From Variovorax sp. OAS795 (GTDB lineage: Bacteria; Pseudomonadota; Gammaproteobacteria; Burkholderiales; Burkholderiaceae_C): 64,000 nucleotides of DNA. The translations under genes and the position numbers were made by a program. The notes under the pieces are model-generated. The model had not been told where the DNA came from and made no database searches. It saw only the letters and a program-made list of their open reading frames with translations. The stretch is from the NCBI RefSeq assembly GCF_040546685.1, contig NZ_JBEPOH010000002.1:124001-188000 (forward strand), given 5' to 3'. Each line of letters opens with the position of its first letter. Position 1 is the first letter of the stretch. Of this stretch, positions 25,480-33,051 are shown in pieces.

Positions 25480-26412
25480 ATGCCACACCTTCCCCTCCCG
25501 GCCGGACGCTGCGTCCGGCTTCGCGCTTTCTTGCGGGCCCGCCTGCGCGGCGCGGCCGTCGCGGCGATCGGCCTCTCGGCCCTTGCGCTGGCCGCCGCGC
25601 CGGCGCATGCCGAGGCTTTCAAGGCGCCCGCCGAATGCGCCGCGCTGCAAGCCAAGTACCCGCAGTTCAAGGGCAAGGCGCTGGTCAACGCGATCAACCC
25701 GCACACGCCCGGCTACGAAACCATCGACCCCAAGGATCCGAACAAGTACATCGGCTTCGACATCGACCTGGGCGAGACCATCGGCGGCTGCCTGGGCTTC
25801 ACGCTGACCTACAAGCCCGTGACCTTTGCGGCGCTGCTGACCACGCTGCAGGCGGGGCAGGCGGACATCGTCATCTCCGACATCTACGCCACCGAGGAGC
25901 GCGCCAAGGCGGCCGACTTCATCACCTACTCGAAGGTGTTCGACGGCGTGCTGGTGGCCAAGGGCAACCCGAAGAAGATCACCGGCATCAACCCGTCGCT
26001 GTGCGGCACCGTGGCGGCCGAGAACACGGGCTATGTCGAGGTGCCGCTGATCCAGGCGCTTGCGCCGCAGTGCAAGGCGGTGGGCAAGCCCGAGCCCGAG
26101 ATCCAGCTCTACGACAACAACCAGAACTGCATCCAGGCCATCCTCGCCGGCCGCGCCGACACCTACATCAACGACGTCAACACCGTCGACAGTGCCGTCA
26201 AGGCCTATCCCGACAAGCTGGAGAAGGCGGCCGCGGTCACGCTGCCCTACTCGGTGGGTATCGCCGTGCCCAAGGGCAAGACGGACTTCCGGGACGCCGT
26301 GATGGCCGCGCTGGTGGCGATCCAGAAGGCCGGGATCCAGGCCGAGCTGCTCAAGAAGAACGGCCTGCCGGTCGAGAACCTCGAGGCGCCGCGCCTGCTC
26401 GTGGCCAAGTGA
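25480..26412 (+). CDS. Amino-acid-type ABC transporter substrate-binding protein
   Basis: A 310-residue extracytoplasmic solute-binding protein family 3 member. A signal peptide ending in ALAAAPAHA is followed by LVNAINPHTPGYETID, KYIGFDIDLGETIGG (the GFDIDL motif that opens the ligand cleft), VTFAALLTTLQAGQADIVIS, TEERAKAADFITYSK and IQAILAGRADTYINDVN. An ACAGGAG site precedes ATG 25480. It heads an operon with a fused permease-ATPase and an acetamidase/formamidase, so its ligand is probably an amino acid derivative or amide. Two Cys residues in INPSLCGTV and APQCKA may form a disulfide. Confidence 0.9.
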   Translation: MPHLPLPAGRCVRLRAFLRARLRGAAVAAIGLSALALAAAPAHAEAFKAPAECAALQAKYPQFKGKALVNAINPHTPGYETIDPKDPNKYIGFDIDLGETIGGCLGFTLTYKPVTFAALLTTLQAGQADIVISDIYATEERAKAADFITYSKVFDGVLVAKGNPKKITGINPSLCGTVAAENTGYVEVPLIQALAPQCKAVGKPEPEIQLYDNNQNCIQAILAGRADTYINDVNTVDSAVKAYPDKLEKAAAVTLPYSVGIAVPKGKTDFRDAVMAALVAIQKAGIQAELLKKNGLPVENLEAPRLLVAK

Positions 26413-26442
26413 CATGAAGCCCCCACGCGCACTTCGTCCGCT

Positions 26443-26459
26443 GCCCCGCCAGGCGGGGC
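26443..26459 (+). other. GC hairpin between binding-protein and permease-ATPase genes
   Basis: GCCCCGCC-A-GGCGGGGC is a perfect inverted repeat whose stem can form with a short loop, ten bases before the permease-ATPase start. There is no T-tract. Hairpins at this point commonly protect the abundant binding-protein mRNA and reduce expression of downstream membrane genes; that role is inferred. Confidence 0.5.
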
Positions 26460-26468
26460 GCAACTGAC

Positions 26469-28115
26469 ATGGACCTGTTCCTCCATTACCTCTCCATGCC
26501 CTACCTGATCCAGGGCATCGTCTTCACGCTGGCAGCCACGGGCATCGGATTGGCGGGCGGGATGGTGGTGGGGCTGCTGCTCGCGGCCATGCAGCTGAGC
26601 CGCTTCAAGCCGCTGGCGGCCTTCGCCCGCGGCTATGCGGTGATCTTCCGCGGCACGCCGCTGGCGCTGCAGATGATCTTCGTCTACAACGCGCTGCCGC
26701 ATGTCGGCATCGTGCTGCCCGGCCTGCTGGCCGCGGGCGTGGCGCTGGCGTTCAACGAGGCCACGTTCATTGCAGAGATGTTCCGCTCGGGCGTGGTCGG
26801 CGTGGAGCGCGGCCAGGTGGTGGCCGGCCAGGCGCTGGGCATGACGCCGCGCGTGCTGATGCGCCGCATCGTCGCGCCACAGGCCCTGCGCTCGATGATT
26901 CCCGCGATGGGCAACGAGGCGGTGAGCACGCTGAAGAACTCCTCGCTCGCCTCGGTGATCGCGGTGCAGGAACTCACGCTGCGCAGTTCGCAGCTGGCCT
27001 CGTCGACCTTCGATTTCTTTTCCGTCTTCTTCGCCTCCGGGCTGATCTACCTGGTGCTGACCGGTGCGATCAGCCTCGTGCAGCTGGCGCTCGAAGCGCG
27101 CTTCGACCTCGACCGCCCGGCCGCGCCGCGCGGGCTGGCGCGGTGGCTGCCGTGGCAGCGCGCCGCGGCCCCCGTGCGTGCACAAGAAGCTGCTGCGCCG
27201 GACATGCACGCGGCCGCTTCCGACAATGCGGCACCGGTCACGACGCCGGCCTCCGGGATGCCCGCTCCCGAACGCGCCGCGCGCGCTGCGCGGCTGGCCG
27301 CCGCACCGGTCGCCTTGCGCATCGGCGGCGTGTCCAAGGCCTATGGGCAGCAACCCGTGCTCAGGGACCTGAGCCTCACGGTGCAGGCCGGCGAGGTCGT
27401 GGCCCTGCTCGGCCCGAGCGGCTCGGGCAAGAGCACGCTCCTGCGCTGCATCAACCATCTCGAAAGCTGGGACGCCGGACAGATCCACGTCGGCGGCCAC
27501 CGGCTCGGCTTTCGCCCCGACGGCCAGCTCATGAACCCGAGCGACCTGGCGCGCGAGCGCGGGCGGCTGGGCGTGGGCATGCTGTTCCAGCAGTTCAACC
27601 TGTTCGCCCATCTCACGGCGCGCGAGAACGTGGCCGGCCCGCTGCGCTGGGTGCATGGCTGGACGGCCGAGGACGCCGATCGGCGCGCGCGCGAACTGCT
27701 GGCGCGCGTGGGCCTCGCCCACCGCGTCGACGCGCTGCCGCGCCACCTGTCGGGCGGGCAGCAGCAGCGCGTGGCCATTGCCCGCGCACTGGCGCCCGGA
27801 CCCAGCGTGCTGCTGCTGGACGAGCCCACCTCGGCACTCGATCCCGAACTGGTCAACGAGGTGCTGGAGGTGATCCGCCGCCTTGCGGTCGAGGAAGGAT
27901 TGACCATGGTCATCTCCACCCACCAGCTGCGCTTTGCCGCCGAGGTGGCCGACCGCGTGGTCTTTCTTTCCGGCGGCCGCATCGTCGAGAGCGGTCCGGC
28001 GCTCGAGGTGCTGCAGCACCCGCGCCATCGCGAGACCGCCCGTTTTCTCAACGTGATGTCGGCCGACGTGCTGCCGGTCGGCTCCCCGCCCATGCCAATG
28101 CCCGTGCCCGCCTGA
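26469..28115 (+). CDS. Fused amino acid ABC transporter permease and ATP-binding protein
   Basis: One 548-residue chain combines the two cytoplasmic-membrane parts of a polar amino acid importer. Residues 1-225 are a HisM/GlnP-type permease with VIFRGTPLALQMIFVYN and the EAA-like loop GVERGQVVAGQALGMTP. An Ala/Pro-rich linker spans about 226-278. Residues 279-548 are the ATPase: Walker A GPSGSGKS at 315-322, Q-loop GMLFQQFNLF, signature LSGGQQQR at 427-434 and Walker B ending LLLD-E at 451-452. The gene follows the binding protein and precedes the amidase by 21 bases. A single permease type suggests a homodimer with two identical fused chains. Confidence 0.93.
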   Translation: MDLFLHYLSMPYLIQGIVFTLAATGIGLAGGMVVGLLLAAMQLSRFKPLAAFARGYAVIFRGTPLALQMIFVYNALPHVGIVLPGLLAAGVALAFNEATFIAEMFRSGVVGVERGQVVAGQALGMTPRVLMRRIVAPQALRSMIPAMGNEAVSTLKNSSLASVIAVQELTLRSSQLASSTFDFFSVFFASGLIYLVLTGAISLVQLALEARFDLDRPAAPRGLARWLPWQRAAAPVRAQEAAAPDMHAAASDNAAPVTTPASGMPAPERAARAARLAAAPVALRIGGVSKAYGQQPVLRDLSLTVQAGEVVALLGPSGSGKSTLLRCINHLESWDAGQIHVGGHRLGFRPDGQLMNPSDLARERGRLGVGMLFQQFNLFAHLTARENVAGPLRWVHGWTAEDADRRARELLARVGLAHRVDALPRHLSGGQQQRVAIARALAPGPSVLLLDEPTSALDPELVNEVLEVIRRLAVEEGLTMVISTHQLRFAAEVADRVVFLSGGRIVESGPALEVLQHPRHRETARFLNVMSADVLPVGSPPMPMPVPA

Positions 28116-28136
28116 GCGCCGCCCCAAAAGGATTTC

Positions 28137-29378
28137 ATGAAGCATCACATCCTGCCCGTCTCTCCCCACACCGTCCACTGGGGCTATTTCAGCAAGGCGG
28201 TCGCGCCCTCGCTCGTCGTGAAGTCCGGCGACCGCGTGACGATCGAGACCCTGACCCACCACGCCAACGACGACCACGAACGCATGGTCGCCGGCGACCC
28301 GGGCGCCGAATCGGTGTTCGCGTGGACGCGCGAGCACAAGGCCGTGCCGCGGCGTGGCGCCGGGCCCGTGGAAGGGCCGTTCAAGCTCGGCGAAGGCGAG
28401 GGCGTGGGCGTGCACCTGCTGACCGGCCCCGTCGTCGTCGAAGGCGCGGAGCCGGGCGACGTGCTGGAGGTGCGCATTCTCGATGTGCGGCCCCGGCCCA
28501 GCTGCAACCATTGCTACGCGGGCCGCTGCTTCGGCTCGAACGTGGCCGCGTCCTGGGGCTTCCATTTTCGCGACCTGATCGAGGAGCCCAAGCCGCGCGA
28601 GGTGGTGACCATCTTCGAGCTCGACACTTCGGGCGAGCCCTTCGCGCGCGCCGTCTACAACTACGTGTGGACGCCGCAGACCGACCCCGATGGCGTGGTG
28701 CACCGCATGATCGACTACCCCGGCGTGCGCGTGGACCACACGCTGGTGCGCAAGCGCGAAGACATCCTGCGCAACGTCAAGGTGCCGGCGCGGCTGCACT
28801 TCGGCACCATGGGTCTCGCGCCGTCGGAGTCCGACTTCGTGAGCTCCATTCCGCCCAGCTACACCGGCGGCAACATCGACGACTGGCGCGTCGGCAAGGG
28901 CGCGCGCATGTACTACCCGGTGGCCGTGCCCGGCGCCTTCTTCTCGGTGGGCGACCCGCATGCCGCGCAGGGCGACAGTGAGCTCGGCGGCACCGCCATC
29001 GAGACTTCCTTGACGGGCGACTTCGAGTTCATCCTGCACAAGCAGTCCGAGCTGGGCGGCACCTTGCTCGAGGGCCTCGACCACCCGCTGCTGGAAACCG
29101 ACGAGCTGTGGTCGGTCTACGGCTTCACCTACCCCAACTACCTGGCCGCCCTCGGGCCGGACGCGCAAACGGCAATTGCCGGCAAGTCGTCGCTCGACCC
29201 GGCGATGCGCGACGCCTTCCGCAAGCTGCGCCGCTTTCTCATGACGGTGCACCGGCTCAGCGAGGACGAAGCCATCGCGCTGCTGTCGGTGGCGGCGGAT
29301 TTCGGCGTGACGCAGGTGGTGGATGCCAACTGGGGCATCCATGGTTCGATCCGCAAGAACGTCTTCACGAATCGCTGA
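28137..29378 (+). CDS. Acetamidase/formamidase family protein
   Basis: A 413-residue FmdA/AmdA-family amidohydrolase. Diagnostic blocks are TIETLTHHANDDHERM, GAESVFAWTREHKAVPRRG, GPVVVEGAEPGDVLEVRILD, RCFGSNVAASWGFHFRD, SSIPPSYTGGNIDDWR and the highly conserved SVGDPHAAQGDSELGGTAIE. The family hydrolyses small amides to ammonia and the acid, although many members probably act on larger amides. An AAAGGA site precedes ATG 28137. Co-transcription with an amino-acid-type importer implies uptake followed by deamidation. Its last 14 bases overlap, tail to tail, the gene for a fusion protein bearing a paralogous domain. Confidence 0.93.
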   Translation: MKHHILPVSPHTVHWGYFSKAVAPSLVVKSGDRVTIETLTHHANDDHERMVAGDPGAESVFAWTREHKAVPRRGAGPVEGPFKLGEGEGVGVHLLTGPVVVEGAEPGDVLEVRILDVRPRPSCNHCYAGRCFGSNVAASWGFHFRDLIEEPKPREVVTIFELDTSGEPFARAVYNYVWTPQTDPDGVVHRMIDYPGVRVDHTLVRKREDILRNVKVPARLHFGTMGLAPSESDFVSSIPPSYTGGNIDDWRVGKGARMYYPVAVPGAFFSVGDPHAAQGDSELGGTAIETSLTGDFEFILHKQSELGGTLLEGLDHPLLETDELWSVYGFTYPNYLAALGPDAQTAIAGKSSLDPAMRDAFRKLRRFLMTVHRLSEDEAIALLSVAADFGVTQVVDANWGIHGSIRKNVFTNR

Positions 29379-31821
29379 GTGCGGCGTCCGGCAGCGCCGG
29401 TCGTTGGCGGCCGGCGAACAGCGCCTTGCGGATCACCGCGTGCACGCCCCAGTTGCCGTCGACGACCTGGGTCACGCCGAAGTCGACGGCCACCGACATC
29501 AGCGAAATCGCCTCGTCTTCCGTGAGGCCCATCGCGGTCATCAGGAAGCGCCGCGTCTTGCGGAAGGCGTCGCGCATCGCCGGGTCGAGCGATGACTTCT
29601 CGTAGATCGCGCTGCGCGCCTTGTCGCCGAATTCCTTCAGGTAGTCCGCATGGCTGAAGCCGTGGACCACCCACTCGTCCGCAGTCTCGACCAACGGGTA
29701 GTCGATGTCGGCATAGGGCTTGCCGCGCAGCTGGTCCGCCTTGTGCAGCACGATCTGGAACACGCCCGTGAGCGAGCATTCGATGGCCGTGCCGCACAGT
29801 TCGCTGTCGCCCTGCGACGCGTGCGGGTCGCCGACGGAAAGCAGTGCGCCATCGACCCCGACCCGCAGGTAGAGCGTGGCCCCCTTGGCGATGCGCCAGT
29901 TGTCCAGGTTGCCGCCAAAGCATGAGGGCGGCACCGAGTCGACGAGGCCCGTCTCGGCGGGCGCGACTGCGATCACGCCGAAGTGCGGCCGCACCGGAAT
30001 GCTCACGCCCTGCAGCACGCCGTGGTTCTCGACGATCGATGCGCGGTCGATCGGAATGCCGGGATAGTCGATGGTCGGGTGTAGCACGCCGCTCGGGTCG
30101 CGCTGCGGCGTCCAGCGAAAGTTGTAGACGGCGTGGGCGCAGGCATCGCCCTGGCTGCAGTCGACCTCGTAGATCGTCACCACCTCGCGCTGCCGGGGCT
30201 CCTCGATCAGGTCGTCGTAGTGAAAGCCCCACCACGCGGCGGCATTGCTGCCGAACGCGCGGCCTTCGTACTTGGCGCTGGCCGCCAGGCGCGGCGCGAG
30301 ATCCAGGATGCGCACCTCCAGCACGTCGCCGGGCTGCGCGTCCTTCACGTAGACGGGCCCGGTGCAGATGTGCACGCCGAAGCCTTCGCCGCTGCCTCGG
30401 CCGTAGATCGACGCATCGGTGGGGCCCGCGCCGCGGCGGTCCACGGCCTTGTGCTCGCGCGTCCAATGGAAGACGCTCTCGGCGCCCGAGTCGCCCTTGA
30501 TCATGCGCTCGTGGTCGTCGTAGGCGTGCTGCGTCAACGTCTCGATCGTCACGATGTCGCCCGAGGCAATGGTCAGCACCGGCGGGATCGAACGCCCGAA
30601 GTAGCCCCAGTGGATGGTTTGCGCAGTGGCCGGCAGATGGTGATGGCGGCCGGTGGCGGCGTCGCCGCCGAGCCGCGCGGCCGATGCCGTGTGCGTGGTG
30701 GCCGCAGCGCCGTCGTCGCCCACTGCGCGTGCATCGATGCGGGCCGCCGAAGCCACCGGGTCCTCGGCCGGCGTCTCGAAGTAGCCCGAGGGCCAGCCGC
30801 GCCGGATGCGCTTGCGCAGCGACTGCTGGCTCGCCTCGTTGGCCTGCTGGCGGTATTGCCGGGGCGACATGCTGTAGCGGTCGCGAAAGCAATGGCTGAA
30901 ATGCGCCGGGTCGTTGAAGCCCCAGCGGAAGCAGATGTCCGAGATCGACAGGTGCCCGTACTGGCGGTTGGCAAGATCGGCGCGGCAGCGTTCCAGGCGG
31001 CACTGGCGCACGTAGGCGGTGAAGGTCTGGCCCAGGCCCTCGAAGAGCTTCTGCACCAGCCGCTCCGACAGGCGCTCGTGCGACGCCACGGCCGCCAGCG
31101 ACAGCGATGCATCGCTCAGGTTGGCATCGACGTACTGGCACAGCCGGTGCACCGTGGCGGCGCGCGTGCTGCTGATGGCGGGCGAGGCCGTGTCCTGGTG
31201 CGCGGACAGGCTCGTGGCAATGAACTCCGACAGGGCGGATTCCACGGGTGCCACGTCGTCGTCGCTCAGGCTGTCGAAGGTGTCGGCCAGCGCCGTGAGC
31301 GTGCCCGCGAACATGCGGCCGAGGCCCGCGCGGCCCGACAGATGGCCGAGCGCGATCCCCGGCCCGCCGGGCAGCCGCGCCTTCAGGCTGGCCCGCGGCA
31401 TCGACACCATGAACTGCCGGAAGTTGGAGCGGAAATCCAGCCCCGCGCGCGCCTGGGCCGGCCCGAAGACGATGTCGCCGGGGGCCAGTTCGATCGTCTG
31501 CCGGCCATCGTGCAGCGCGGCTTCGCCGCTCAGGTGCAGCGCCAGCCAGATGGCATCGGCCGGGTCGCCCAGCCGCTGCAGGGTCTGCGGCGACGAGATG
31601 ATGCGCGCCATGCCGACCCCGCGCGCCGTGCGTCCCGCAGTCAGGGTGCCGTAAAGCGGTGCTGCCGCCTGCGCCATTTCGGGTCGCAGGCGGTGCAGGT
31701 GCAGTGCATCGCGCCAGGCGTGCGGCCGCTGGTGCACCGGATAGGAGTCGGTCGAGAACTGTTCGAACTGCACGGCGGCGCTTTCTGGTTGCTTGCGCAG
31801 GGTGCGCAAGACACGTGCCAC
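29365..31821 (-). CDS. AraC-type transcription factor fused to an acetamidase/formamidase domain
   Basis: An 818-residue single open frame joins two full-length modules. Residues 1-220 resemble the AraC-binding-like sensor (FEQFSTDSYPVHQRPHAWRDAL, ELAPGDIVFGP). Residues 225-325 are an AraC DNA-binding domain with both helix-turn-helices (SLAAVASHERLSERLVQKLF and ISDICFRWGFNDPAHFSHCF) and the SPRQYR end. A 65-residue Ala/Arg/Gly linker follows. From residue 394 to 804 there is a complete acetamidase/formamidase domain starting HHHLPATAQTIHWGYFGRSI, which keeps the same blocks as the neighbouring enzyme, including SVGDPHASQGDSELCGTAIE at 662-681. The enzyme part looks catalytically intact. A GTG at 31773 is an alternative start. 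Inference: the regulator may be controlled by turnover of its own amide ligand. Confidence 0.9.
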   Translation of the reverse strand: MARVLRTLRKQPESAAVQFEQFSTDSYPVHQRPHAWRDALHLHRLRPEMAQAAAPLYGTLTAGRTARGVGMARIISSPQTLQRLGDPADAIWLALHLSGEAALHDGRQTIELAPGDIVFGPAQARAGLDFRSNFRQFMVSMPRASLKARLPGGPGIALGHLSGRAGLGRMFAGTLTALADTFDSLSDDDVAPVESALSEFIATSLSAHQDTASPAISSTRAATVHRLCQYVDANLSDASLSLAAVASHERLSERLVQKLFEGLGQTFTAYVRQCRLERCRADLANRQYGHLSISDICFRWGFNDPAHFSHCFRDRYSMSPRQYRQQANEASQQSLRKRIRRGWPSGYFETPAEDPVASAARIDARAVGDDGAAATTHTASAARLGGDAATGRHHHLPATAQTIHWGYFGRSIPPVLTIASGDIVTIETLTQHAYDDHERMIKGDSGAESVFHWTREHKAVDRRGAGPTDASIYGRGSGEGFGVHICTGPVYVKDAQPGDVLEVRILDLAPRLAASAKYEGRAFGSNAAAWWGFHYDDLIEEPRQREVVTIYEVDCSQGDACAHAVYNFRWTPQRDPSGVLHPTIDYPGIPIDRASIVENHGVLQGVSIPVRPHFGVIAVAPAETGLVDSVPPSCFGGNLDNWRIAKGATLYLRVGVDGALLSVGDPHASQGDSELCGTAIECSLTGVFQIVLHKADQLRGKPYADIDYPLVETADEWVVHGFSHADYLKEFGDKARSAIYEKSSLDPAMRDAFRKTRRFLMTAMGLTEDEAISLMSVAVDFGVTQVVDGNWGVHAVIRKALFAGRQRPALPDAALSDS

Positions 31822-31862
31822 GCCGCGTGCGAGCCTGGCACGCTACTGGCTTGCCGAGGCGC

Positions 31863-32282
31863 ATGTCGAACTCCGGGTCCGCGATGTCTCCCATCTTCCA
31901 CATGATCACCGGTGCGCCGGATCCGGTCGCTCCGTTCAGCCACGCCGTCGAAAGCGACGGCTGGGTCTTCGTCACCGGCCAGATGCCGTTCGCCGGCACC
32001 ACGCTGGATTCTCCCTATCCGGAGGGCATCGAGGCGCAGACGCGCCAGGTGTTGAAGAACCTCCAGACGGTGCTTGCCGGTTGCGGACTCGGCCTGGAGC
32101 ACGCGCTCTCGGTGCGCGTGTATCTCAGGCACTTCGAGGAGGACTACGCGGCCATGAACGCGGTGTATGCCGAACATTTCGCCAGCGGGCGGCGGCCGGC
32201 GCGCACCTGCATCGGCGTGACCGGGCTGGCGAAAGGGGCGCGCATCGAGGTCGATCTGGTGGCACGGCGTGGCGCGGCGTGA
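31863..32282 (+). CDS. RidA family protein (reactive intermediate/imine deaminase-like)
   Basis: A 139-residue RidA/YjgF-family protein: PVAPFSHAVESDGWVFVTGQ at the first strand, YPEGIEAQTRQVLKNLQTVL helix, VRVYLRHFEEDYAAMNAVY, and RRPARTCIGVTGLAKGARIEVD with the conserved Arg that binds the carboxylate of enamine/imine substrates. The ATG at 31863 (GAGG upstream) is preferred; ATG 31884 is possible. It is divergent from the AraC-amidase fusion with about 40 bases between starts, so the two share a promoter region. It probably hydrolyses imines or handles nitrogenous intermediates released in amide breakdown. Confidence 0.87.
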   Translation: MSNSGSAMSPIFHMITGAPDPVAPFSHAVESDGWVFVTGQMPFAGTTLDSPYPEGIEAQTRQVLKNLQTVLAGCGLGLEHALSVRVYLRHFEEDYAAMNAVYAEHFASGRRPARTCIGVTGLAKGARIEVDLVARRGAA

Positions 32283-32298
32283 GCGCCATTGACCAGCT

Positions 32299-32952
32299 TC
32301 ACACCTGGGGCTTGCCGGTCGACCGCTCCGGCAACAGCCTCACCACATGCGCCCCGATCCGGGCCAGCTCGGCATGCACCACGCCGTCGCGGGCGTGGAT
32401 GGACATGCCTTCCAGCATGGTGCTGAGCGTGGCTGCCAGGGACTTGACGTCGGTCTTTTCGGGAAGCTGCCCGTCCCTGACGCCTTGCCTGATTCGCTGC
32501 GCGAAGCGCTTCTTGCCGCCTTGGCGCAACGACTTGATCGCCTCGGAAACTTCCGTGGAATCCGCTGACACATTGATGGCAGCCAGCACCACAAGGCACC
32601 CGCAGGGTGCGTGCGGCGACAGGAGGATGCCCGCCGCCTCCTTGAAGAAGGCCTCGACCGCACGGTAGACGTCGGGCTCCTTCTCCAGCGCCGCCCAGGT
32701 CGCGTCCCAGTAGGTGCGCTCGTAGAAATCCACCGCCTCCAGGAAAAGCTTGGCCTTGTTGCCGAACGCAGCGTACAGGCTGGGCGGGTTGATTCCCATC
32801 GCCGTGCAGAGCTCCACCATGGAGGCGGGTTCGTATCCGCGGCGCCAGAACACATCCAGTGCGCGGATCAGAGCCGCGTCGCGGTCGAACCCGCGGGGTC
32901 GACCTTTGCTGCGTGAGGGGGGAGGGAGGGATACGGCGTTTGACATGGTCAT
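32299..32952 (-). CDS. TetR family transcriptional regulator
   Basis: A 217-residue TetR protein. The N-terminal HTH is clear: GRPRGFDRDAALIRALDVFW, RRGYEPASMVELCTAMGI and NPPSLYAAFGNKAKLF. The C-terminal half is of the type found in regulators of oxidoreductases (HAPCGCLVVLAAINVS with a Cys-x-Cys-like pair that could sense electrophiles). The first ATG is at 32952, with a second two codons on. It is divergent from the old yellow enzyme gene, and two palindromes lie in the shared region. The arrangement resembles NemR-type repression of ene-reductase genes by electrophiles, by analogy only. Confidence 0.92.
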   Translation of the reverse strand: MTMSNAVSLPPPSRSKGRPRGFDRDAALIRALDVFWRRGYEPASMVELCTAMGINPPSLYAAFGNKAKLFLEAVDFYERTYWDATWAALEKEPDVYRAVEAFFKEAAGILLSPHAPCGCLVVLAAINVSADSTEVSEAIKSLRQGGKKRFAQRIRQGVRDGQLPEKTDVKSLAATLSTMLEGMSIHARDGVVHAELARIGAHVVRLLPERSTGKPQV

Positions 32953-32974
32953 CCATCTTCCAGCATTGAAGCGC

Positions 32975-33031
32975 TTGACACTATCTGTAGTGACTACTAT
33001 ACAATGAAGAGATTCTGTAGCGATCGATACA
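32975..33031 (+). promoter_or_regulatory. Sigma70-type promoter with TetR operator palindromes
   Basis: TTGACA (32975-32980), a 17-base spacer and TATACA (32998-33003) form a near-consensus promoter reading toward the old yellow enzyme gene. The spacer contains the palindrome GTAGT-G-ACTAC (32987-32997). A second imperfect palindrome, TGTAGCGATCGATACA (33016-33031), shares the TGTAG start and lies downstream of the expected transcription start. Both are well placed for steric repression by the divergent TetR protein. Confidence 0.75.
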
Positions 33032-33051
33032 AATAAATGGTGAATTGGAAA

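Noticed and set aside
25255..25480. Gene on either strand between the exported hydrolase and the binding protein
   Set aside because: Frames here are extensions of the flanking genes or shadows; only a divergent promoter region is expected.
29138..32002. 954-codon minus-strand frame overlapping the AraC-amidase gene
   Set aside because: It lies in another frame of the same strand, is extremely Arg/Ala/Gly-rich with no domain, and the overlapping AraC-amidase frame explains the region fully.
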